Shown here: one piece after another, positions 1 to 4,401 of the stretch | Position numbering within the stretch: the first letter of the stretch is position 1 | How the letters are laid out: every line of letters starts with the position of its first letter | Source of the DNA: Kiloniellales bacterium | Lineage (GTDB): Bacteria; Pseudomonadota; Alphaproteobacteria; Kiloniellales; JAKSDN01 | DNA length: 8,214 bases | Direction: 5' to 3' | NCBI GenBank assembly: GCA_022360075.1 | Contig: JAKSDN010001029.1 | Span: 1 to 8,214, forward strand | Position numbers and translations under genes: made by a program | Notes under the pieces: model-generated | Told to the model about the DNA's origin: nothing | Databases searched by the model: none | What the model saw: the letters and a program-made list of their open reading frames with translations, nothing else

Positions 1-716
1 CAGTCCGCCTCGGTCAGGCGCGGGCCGGCCAAATAGCGTTGGCCGGAGAGGCGGGCGTCGAGCTTGTCGAGGGTGCCGAACAGCGCCGCGAAGGCCTCTT
101 CGTAGGCCGGCTGACTGGTCGCGAAGCCGGCCTTGTAGACGCCGTTGTTCACGTGCTCGTAGACCTCGGCGTTGATCTCGTCGATCGCCGGCCGCAGATC
201 CGCCGGATAGAAGTCGAGCGCGGCGTCGTCCCATTCGTCGAAGGCGCCGTTCAGCATGCGGATGATCTCCGCCGACTCGTTGTTGACGATGGTCTGGCGC
301 TGCTTGTCCCAGAGGACCGGGACCGTGACGCGGCCGCTGTAGCCCGGCTCGGCGCGGGTGTAGACCTCGTGGAGATAGCGCGCGCCGTTGAGCCGGTCTC
401 CGGTCGCGCCGGGGCCTTCGCGGAACTCCCAGCCGTTCTCGGCCATGTGCCAGTGCACGACCGAAACGTCGATGACGGACTCGAGACCCTTCAGCTTGCG
501 GAAGATCAAGGTACGGTGGGCCCAGGGGCAGGCCAGCGAGACATAGAGGTGATAGCGGCCGGGCTCGGCTTGGAAACCGCCCTCGCCGGACGGCCCTGGG
601 CTGCCGTCCGGCGTCACCCAGTTGCGAAAGCGGCTGTCCTGCCGCTTGAAACGCCCGCCGCTGGCCTTGGTGTCGTACCACTGGTCACGCCAGACCCCGT
701 CGATCAGCAAGCCCAT
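1..716 (-). CDS. yqjG: Glutathionyl-hydroquinone reductase (YqjG/ECM4 family), C-terminus cut by window edge
   Basis: The 238 readable residues match the Xi-class glutathione transferases that reduce glutathionyl-hydroquinones to free hydroquinones with glutathione, a cytosolic detoxification step. The N-terminus begins MGLLIDGVWRDQWYDT. The thioredoxin-like domain carries the family's catalytic Cys-Pro-Trp-Ala motif at residues 63-66, the same position as the catalytic Cys63 of E. coli YqjG. It is followed by the VTVPVLWDK and VNNESAEII segments that in this family line the glutathione site, and then the start of the helical C-terminal domain (NNGVYKAGFATSQPAYEEA). Family members are about 310-330 residues, so roughly the last quarter lies outside the window. 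The ATG at 716 is supported by AGGA nine bases upstream (726-729). It lies downstream of wrbA and pirin on the same strand but 260 bp away, so it may have its own promoter. The family call is secure; the substrate is inferred. Confidence 0.93.
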   Translation of the reverse strand, partial: MGLLIDGVWRDQWYDTKASGGRFKRQDSRFRNWVTPDGSPGPSGEGGFQAEPGRYHLYVSLACPWAHRTLIFRKLKGLESVIDVSVVHWHMAENGWEFREGPGATGDRLNGARYLHEVYTRAEPGYSGRVTVPVLWDKQRQTIVNNESAEIIRMLNGAFDEWDDAALDFYPADLRPAIDEINAEVYEHVNNGVYKAGFATSQPAYEEAFAALFGTLDKLDARLSGQRYLAGPRLTEAD

Positions 717-976
717 GTCAAACGTTCCTGATTTATGCTCCGTCGCGTCTTCCGATACGTGTCGCCTAAGACGTTCGGTTCTGAAGGCGAGCGCCTTGGA
801 TGGCCAGCCTGCGTCCTTCGAGACACCCACTTCGCCGGCTCCTCAGGATGAGGGCATTTCATTGTGCCACCAAGATTCTACCGCATCCTGAGGAGCGCTC
901 GTCAGAGCGCGTCTCGAAGGACGCAAAGCGGCTATGCAGCACACTTCGGACCCAATTGAGCCATTTGACGAGTCCC
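717..976. other. Intergenic region between pirin and hydroquinone reductase genes
   Basis: This 260-bp gap separates two same-strand genes. About 115 bp of it is the inverted-repeat element at 810-925. The remainder holds the AGGA ribosome site of the hydroquinone reductase (726-729) and presumably its promoter. A CATAAA hexamer (minus strand, about 733-738) could be a -10 box, but I see no convincing -35 partner. Short open frames that cross the gap have no recognisable protein features, so I call no gene here. Confidence 0.6.
810..925. repeat. Palindromic intergenic repeat element A (inverted repeat, two-part arms)
   Basis: The outer arms TGCGTCCTTCGAGAC (810-824) and GTCTCGAAGGACGCA (911-925) are perfect 15-bp inverted repeats. 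The inner arms GCTCCTCAGGATG (838-850) and CATCCTGAGGAGC (884-896) are perfect 13-bp inverted repeats. Between inner and outer arm on the right, GCGCTC (895-900) and GAGCGC (905-910) form a further hairpin. Sequences of this kind (a TTCGAGAC segment near CCTCAGGATGAGG) are familiar as dispersed intergenic repeats in alphaproteobacterial genomes; that is from memory, not from a search. It lies just 3' of the pirin stop, so its transcript could fold as a terminator or RNA-stabilising structure and uncouple the hydroquinone reductase gene from wrbA-pirin. No transposase accompanies it. Confidence 0.85.
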
Positions 977-1675
977 TCACGGCAGGTCGGCGAGCAGGAT
1001 TTCGCTATCCGCCTCCGCCGTGATCGATAGCGTCGTCTCGTCGGTCGCGACCACGCCGTCGCGTGCCTGCGCCGAGACCTCGTTGACACGGTAGCGCCCC
1101 GCCGCGGCGACCAAATAGGCCTGGCGGCCCGGCTCCAGGCTGTGGGTCAGGCTTTGCCCGGCGTTCAGGGTCGCGCCGAAGATCGCGGCGTCCTGGTGGA
1201 TCGGCAGGGCATCCTCGTGCCCGGCTCGGCCCGAGGCCAGGGGCACCAGCTCGCCTGCACGATCGGCTTTTGGAAATCGGCGCTGGTCCCAGCGCGGCGC
1301 CAGGTTTCTCTCGCTCGGCAGGATCCAGATCTGGAAGATCCGCGTCGGGTCGGACTCCAGATTGTACTCGGCGTGCAGGATGCCCTTGCCGGCGGACATC
1401 ACCTGCACGTCGCCGGCCTCGGTGCGACCCTTGTTGCGCAGATGGTCCTCGTGGCTGATCGCCCCCTCGCGCACGTAGGTGACGATCTCCATGTCGCGAT
1501 GGCCGTGCAGGTCGAAGCCGCGCCCGGGCGCTACCGTGTCGTCGTTCCAGACCAGGAGCGGGCCGATGCCTTGGCGCTTGTGATCCCGGTAGTCGGCGAA
1601 GCTGAAGTGATAGCGCGCCGAAAGCCAGTCGTTGTCGAAGCGGCCGAGGCTGCCGAAGGGGCGCAGCTCGATCAT
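977..1675 (-). CDS. Pirin family protein (quercetinase-like bicupin, YhhW/YhaK type)
   Basis: The 232-residue protein has the typical length of small bacterial pirins. The N-terminal cupin shows FDLHGHRDMEIVTYV and later GILHAEYN, placing the metal ligands at His57, His59, His101 and Glu103, the same positions as in E. coli YhhW. The C-terminal cupin (from about residue 150) lacks this set, as is usual. Pirins of this type can cleave quercetin in vitro, but their physiological role is often redox or electrophile sensing; the true substrate here is unknown. The ATG at 1675 has GGAG eight bases upstream (1684-1687). The upstream wrbA stop is only 15 bp away, so the two genes are almost certainly cotranscribed. 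Its presence beside wrbA, a LysR regulator and a hydroquinone reductase suggests a role in quinone or aromatic stress. It resembles YhaK in context as well as family, but I cannot separate YhaK from YhhW by eye. Confidence 0.93.
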   Translation of the reverse strand: MIELRPFGSLGRFDNDWLSARYHFSFADYRDHKRQGIGPLLVWNDDTVAPGRGFDLHGHRDMEIVTYVREGAISHEDHLRNKGRTEAGDVQVMSAGKGILHAEYNLESDPTRIFQIWILPSERNLAPRWDQRRFPKADRAGELVPLASGRAGHEDALPIHQDAAIFGATLNAGQSLTHSLEPGRQAYLVAAAGRYRVNEVSAQARDGVVATDETTLSITAEADSEILLADLP

Positions 1676-1690
1676 GGCTCAGGCTCCGTT

Positions 1691-2299
1691 TTAGGCCGCG
1701 CGCGCGAGTTTGGCGGCGATCCCGGCGACATGCTCGCCCTGGAAGCGGGCGATGGCGAGCTCGTTCTCGCTCGGCTGCCGGCTGTTGTCGCCGCCGGCAA
1801 GCGTGCTGGCGCCGTAGGGCGTGCCGCCGGTGATCTCGTCCATGTTCGTCAGGCCCTGGCAGGAATAGGGCACGCCGACGATCACCATGCCCTGGTGCAG
1901 CAGCGTCGTGTGAAACGAGGTGATCGTGGTCTCTTGACCGCCGTGCTGCGTGCCGGTGGAGACGAACACGCTGCCGACCTTGCCGATCAGCGCGCCCTTC
2001 ATCCAAAGGCCGCCGGTCTGGTCGAGGAAGTTGCGCATCTGCGAGGCCATGTTGCCGAAGCGCGTGGGCGTGCCGAACAGGATGGCGTCATAGTCGCCCA
2101 GCTCGGCGGGCTCGGCAATCGGGGCGGCCTGATCGAGCTTCATGCCGGACTTGCGTGCGACCTCTTCGGGCACCAGTTCCGGCACGCGCTTGACCGCCAC
2201 CTCGGCGCCCGCCACGCCGCGTGCGCCCTCGGCCACGGCTTCGGCCAGGCGTTCGACATGGCCGAAGCCGCTGTAGTAGAGCACGAGAACCTTCGGCAT
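1691..2299 (-). CDS. wrbA: NAD(P)H:quinone oxidoreductase type IV (WrbA)
   Basis: WrbA is an FMN-binding, flavodoxin-like, tetrameric cytosolic enzyme that reduces quinones by two electrons, avoiding semiquinone radicals. The 202-residue length is exactly typical. Visible motifs are the FMN phosphate loop YYSGFGHVE (residues 8-16), the FMN-contacting stretch [10 protein letters not shown] (75-84), the WrbA signature [12 protein letters not shown] (114-125), and LHQGMVIVG (134-142), in which His135 matches the active-site histidine region of E. coli WrbA. The ATG at 2299 is fixed by a strong GGAGGAG site seven bases upstream (2307-2313). It is the first gene of the wrbA-pirin operon and is divergent from the LysR gene, which is the likely regulator. 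No key motif is missing. The family and activity class are secure; the natural quinone is not known. Confidence 0.96.
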   Translation of the reverse strand: MPKVLVLYYSGFGHVERLAEAVAEGARGVAGAEVAVKRVPELVPEEVARKSGMKLDQAAPIAEPAELGDYDAILFGTPTRFGNMASQMRNFLDQTGGLWMKGALIGKVGSVFVSTGTQHGGQETTITSFHTTLLHQGMVIVGVPYSCQGLTNMDEITGGTPYGASTLAGGDNSRQPSENELAIARFQGEHVAGIAAKLARAA

Positions 2300-2306
2300 G
2301 ATCTAA

Positions 2307-2313
2307 CTCCTCC
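2307..2313 (-). promoter_or_regulatory. Strong Shine-Dalgarno site of wrbA
   Basis: On the minus strand this reads GGAGGAG, seven bases before the wrbA ATG. It is the best ribosome site in the window and fixes the wrbA start. The LysR gene on the other side of the same spacer has none. Confidence 0.8.
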
Positions 2314-2387
2314 ATGTCTGCGGCGGGCCCGTGTCACTGGAGATCGATCGCATTGCGGCCGCCGTCGAGAAGGAAATAGAGAGTTTC

Positions 2388-2447
2388 TTACAGATCACAA
2401 TGTGGTACGATTGAACAATATTGTTTCTGATAGATGACAATGATCAT
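2388..2447. promoter_or_regulatory. Divergent promoter/operator region of wrbA-pirin and the LysR gene
   Basis: This AT-rich patch in an otherwise GC-rich window lies in the 134-bp spacer between divergent genes. It holds a perfect 12-bp palindrome AACAATATTGTT (2414-2425). A second dyad TGAT-N11-ATCA (2428-2446) fits the classical T-N11-A pattern of LysR-type binding sites and overlaps the three candidate start codons of the regulator. There is also a small dyad CACA-A-TGTG (2396-2404). LysR regulators commonly bind such paired sites, activating the divergent gene and repressing their own. I could not assign -35 and -10 boxes with confidence; TACGAT (2406-2411) is a possible -10 for the regulator. 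Operator function is inferred from position and symmetry. Confidence 0.55.
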
Positions 2448-3357
2448 GTCCGATCTCGCCGCCATGGCAGTCTTCGCAAGGGTCGTCGAGGAGGAGAGCT
2501 TCTCGGCGGCGGCGCGCCTCCTGGGTCTTTCGAAGTCGGCGGTGTCAAAGCAGGTCGCCCGGCTGGAGGACCGGCTCGGCGTGCGCCTGCTGCACCGGAC
2601 CACCCGGCGCCTGTCGCTGACAGAGGAGGGCGCGACCTTCTTTCGCGGCTGCCAGCGCGCGCTCGCCGAGGCCGAGGCGGCCGAGAGCGCGGTTACGCAT
2701 CTGGCCGCGGCGCCGCGCGGCACGCTGAAGGTGAACGCGCCCATGTCCTTCGGCGTCGCCCATCTCAGTCCGCTGATCCCGGCCTTCATGGCGCGCTTCC
2801 CCGACCTCAAGGTCGAGCTGGAGCTGAACGACCGCCTGGTCGATCTGGTCGAGGAAGGCTTCGACGTCGGTGTGCGCATCACCCGCTTGCAGGACTCGAG
2901 CCTGATCGCCCGTCGCCTGGCACCGAGCCGCAACGTCATCTGTGCCGCGCCCGACTATCTGCGCGCGCGCGGCAGCCCGGAGGCGCCGGAGGCGCTCGCC
3001 GGCCACGACTGCCTGCTCTACAGCTACACGACGGAAGGCCGGGTCTGGCGCCTGCGCAGCGCGGCCGGGCGACGCCAGGTCACGGTGCGCGGCCGGCTCC
3101 TCGCGAACAATGGCGAGGCGCTGCGCGACGCGGCCCTGCAGGGTCTCGGCGTTGCCCGCCTGCCCACCTTCATCGTTGGCGACGCCCTGCGCCAAGGCCA
3201 CCTGCTGCGCCTCCTGACCGATTGGAGCGACGAGCGCGAGTCGGGGGTCTATGCGGTCTATCCGGCGAGCCGTAACCTGGCGCCCAAGGTCCGGGTCTTC
3301 GTCGACTTCCTGGTCGAGCGCTTCGGCGACCCGCCCTACTGGGAGCAAGGCATATAG
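2434..3357 (+). CDS. LysR family transcriptional regulator (YhaJ-like context)
   Basis: This is a full-length LysR-type regulator of 307 residues. The N-terminal winged helix-turn-helix spans about residues 6-65, with recognition region SFSAAARLLGLSKSAVSKQV (22-41) and the typical RLLHRTTRRLSLTEEG wing (51-66). A linker helix follows, and from about residue 95 the periplasmic-binding-protein-like effector domain (GTLKVNAPMSFGVAHLSPLI, later FDVGVRI and NNGEALRDAALQGLGVA). This is the CrgA/AaeR-like subgroup, whose effectors are often aromatics or quinones. Three in-frame ATGs occur at 2434, 2440 and 2446; none has a good ribosome site, and the third (MSDLAAMAVF) fits the usual family N-terminus best. 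It is divergent from wrbA-pirin, so it probably controls that operon and itself. In E. coli, YhaJ (LysR, aromatic-responsive) neighbours pirin yhaK and is near yqjG, a comparable set. Orthology to YhaJ is not proven. Confidence 0.93.
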   Translation: MTMIMSDLAAMAVFARVVEEESFSAAARLLGLSKSAVSKQVARLEDRLGVRLLHRTTRRLSLTEEGATFFRGCQRALAEAEAAESAVTHLAAAPRGTLKVNAPMSFGVAHLSPLIPAFMARFPDLKVELELNDRLVDLVEEGFDVGVRITRLQDSSLIARRLAPSRNVICAAPDYLRARGSPEAPEALAGHDCLLYSYTTEGRVWRLRSAAGRRQVTVRGRLLANNGEALRDAALQGLGVARLPTFIVGDALRQGHLLRLLTDWSDERESGVYAVYPASRNLAPKVRVFVDFLVERFGDPPYWEQGI

Positions 3358-3528
3358 TGTTCCAACGCTGTTGCGTGCGTAAGACGGCTGTGTTAGATCG
3401 CAAACGACGATCGGGATTCGGATAGGGCCATGCGGCGGTTCGAAGGACAGCGACGACGACGAAGCCAGCGCGCGCACCGCGCGCCGGCCCATGGTCTTCG
3501 CGTCTGACCGCCAACGCACCGCTGCCCC

Positions 3529-3546
3529 GCCGCCCACTTTGGCGGC
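3529..3546 (+). terminator. Possible terminator-like hairpin after the LysR gene (no T tract)
   Basis: GCCGCC and GGCGGC form a perfect 6-bp GC stem around a CACTTT loop. It lies about 170 bp after the LysR stop and lacks a following T tract, so termination is speculative. Confidence 0.2.
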
Positions 3547-3598
3547 GCCAAGATCGGTTCAACGGACAAACAGAGTCAGCGCTAGACCGGGGCCTAGC

Positions 3599-3614
3599 GG
3601 CCGGGAACCCGGCC
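3599..3614 (+). terminator. Possible terminator-like hairpin before the GNAT gene (no T tract)
   Basis: GGCCGG-gaac-CCGGCC makes a tight stem with a four-base loop. It abuts the CGCTAG/CTAGCG stem just upstream. No T tract follows, and the location 50-65 bp before the GNAT start could equally mean a leader structure. Confidence 0.2.
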
Positions 3615-3665
3615 TCTGTCCCACCGCGACGACGGGCCGCAGGAAGCGGCGCATTGGACCGAGAC

Positions 3666-4211
3666 ATGACCAGCTTTGAGATCCACCCCGAGCGGCCCGA
3701 GCACGCCGCCCTGATCGACCCCCTTCTCGACCGGACTTTCGGCACGGACCGGCTGAGCAAGACCGTCTACCGCCTGCGCGCCGGGCAGACACCCCTGCCG
3801 GGCCTCGCCTTCGCGGCGGTGGGACCGGCCGGCACTCTGCTGGCCTCCTTGCGCTTTTGGGCGGTGCGCATCGAGGCGACGCCGGCCATCCTGTTCGGCC
3901 CGCTCGCCGTCGAGCCCCAGCTCCAAGGCCGCGGCATCGGCCGCGCCCTCGTGGCCCACGGCCTGGCCGAGGCCGCGCGCTTGGAGCACAGCCTCTGCGT
4001 GATCGTCGGCGACCCGCCCTACTACCGCCCCTTCGGCTTCGTCAACGCGCCCGAGCGCGGCCTGGCCCTGCCGGGCCCGGTCGACCCGGCGCGCTTCCTG
4101 GTGCTGGAGCTGGCGCCTGGGGCGTTGGAGGGCGTGAGTGGGATGGTCGGCCGGACCAGCGAGGCCGACGCCGAGCCCCGGAGGTGCCTTCGCGGCCGGA
4201 GCGCCGCCTGA
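3666..4211 (+). CDS. GNAT family N-acetyltransferase (YhbS-like)
   Basis: A 181-residue GCN5-related acetyltransferase that would move an acetyl group from acetyl-CoA to an amine or protein; the substrate is unknown. The acetyl-CoA motif A is clear: FGPLAVEPQLQGRGIGRAL, with Q87-G-R-G-I-G92 as the pyrophosphate loop. The later CVIVGDPPYYRPFGF (111-125) is characteristic of the YhbS group (COG3153), as is the N-terminal FGTDRLSKTVYRLR. The ATG at 3666 has only a weak GGA six bases upstream. An in-frame TTG at 3654 (adding four residues) has a better AGGAAG site at 3641-3646, so the start could be either. The last 20 or so residues (VGRTSEADAEPRRCLRGRSAA) are polar, Arg-rich and not recognisable, which may be a non-conserved tail. 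It stands alone: about 300 bp from the LysR gene and convergent with the membrane-protein gene. Confidence 0.88.
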   Translation: MTSFEIHPERPEHAALIDPLLDRTFGTDRLSKTVYRLRAGQTPLPGLAFAAVGPAGTLLASLRFWAVRIEATPAILFGPLAVEPQLQGRGIGRALVAHGLAEAARLEHSLCVIVGDPPYYRPFGFVNAPERGLALPGPVDPARFLVLELAPGALEGVSGMVGRTSEADAEPRRCLRGRSAA

Positions 4212-4401
4212 GCTGGGGTGAAGGCCGCGTTGAGCGAACTGGTGCGACCGCGACCATCGGGCGATCCTCACCCCTCGACAGGTTCAGGATGAGGAGGTTA
4301 GGGCGGATCGCCCACTAAACCAGAGCCACCTTCGATGCCCCTCATGCTGAGCCTGTCGAAGCGTGAGGATCGCTCTGCCCTCGCGGCTCGCGAAAAGCCG
4401 G
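4212..4401. other. Convergent intergenic region holding palindromic element B
   Basis: This 190-bp gap lies between the 3' ends of two convergent genes. Most of it is the inverted repeat at 4261-4373. No coding potential is apparent beyond read-through of shadow frames. Confidence 0.6.
4261..4373. repeat. Palindromic intergenic repeat element B, possible bidirectional terminator
   Basis: The outer arms GCGATCCTCAC (4261-4271) and GTGAGGATCGC (4363-4373) are perfect 11-bp inverted repeats. Inside them TCGACAGG (4275-4282) pairs with CCTGTCGA (4352-4359), and TTCAGGATGAGG (4283-4294) pairs with CCTCATGCTGAG (4340-4351) with two mismatches. The arms together reach about 34 bp each around a 45-bp centre. 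The core CTTCGACAGGCTCAGCATGAGG resembles a widespread intergenic repeat seen in many proteobacterial genomes (recalled, not searched). Its position exactly between convergent stops fits termination of both transcripts. It shares TCAGGATGAGG with element A at 810-925 but its outer arms differ, so it belongs to a different subtype. Confidence 0.85.

Larger units (their letters stand above)
3358..3665. other. Gene-free gap with clustered GC hairpins between LysR and GNAT genes
   Basis: About 300 bp with no convincing gene. The short open frames here are rich in Arg, Pro and Ala and look like random high-GC reading. Four compact hairpins are visible: GCGCGC-acc-GCGCGC (3470-3484), GCCGCC-6 nt-GGCGGC (3529-3546), CGCTAG-8 nt-CTAGCG (3580-3599) and GGCCGG-gaac-CCGGCC (3599-3614). 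None is followed by a T run, so none is a textbook intrinsic terminator, though they may slow polymerase or block 3' decay of the LysR transcript. The promoter of the acetyltransferase should also lie here; I could not place it. Confidence 0.55.

Noticed and set aside
39..731. A 230-residue plus-strand open frame antisense to the hydroquinone reductase gene
   Set aside because: The minus-strand frame carries the CPWA active site and family segments; the plus-strand translation has none.
1005..2006. A 333-residue minus-strand open frame running across pirin and wrbA
   Set aside because: It spans two well-supported genes in another frame and is Arg/Pro-rich low-complexity sequence.
1142..2437. 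A 431-residue plus-strand open frame antisense to wrbA and pirin
   Set aside because: No motif, His/Ala/Gly/Arg-rich composition, and the two genes opposite it are certain.
2545..3537. A 330-residue minus-strand open frame antisense to the LysR gene
   Set aside because: The sense frame is a textbook LysR regulator; the antisense frame carries no recognisable domain.
3491..3679. A 62-codon plus-strand open frame in the gap before the GNAT gene
   Set aside because: It is Arg/Pro/Thr-rich, runs through two hairpins and overlaps the GNAT start, and has no ribosome site worth noting.
810..4373. The two inverted-repeat elements as ends of one insertion or composite transposon
   Set aside because: The outer arms of the two elements are different, there is no transposase or target duplication, and the genes between them form sensible local units.
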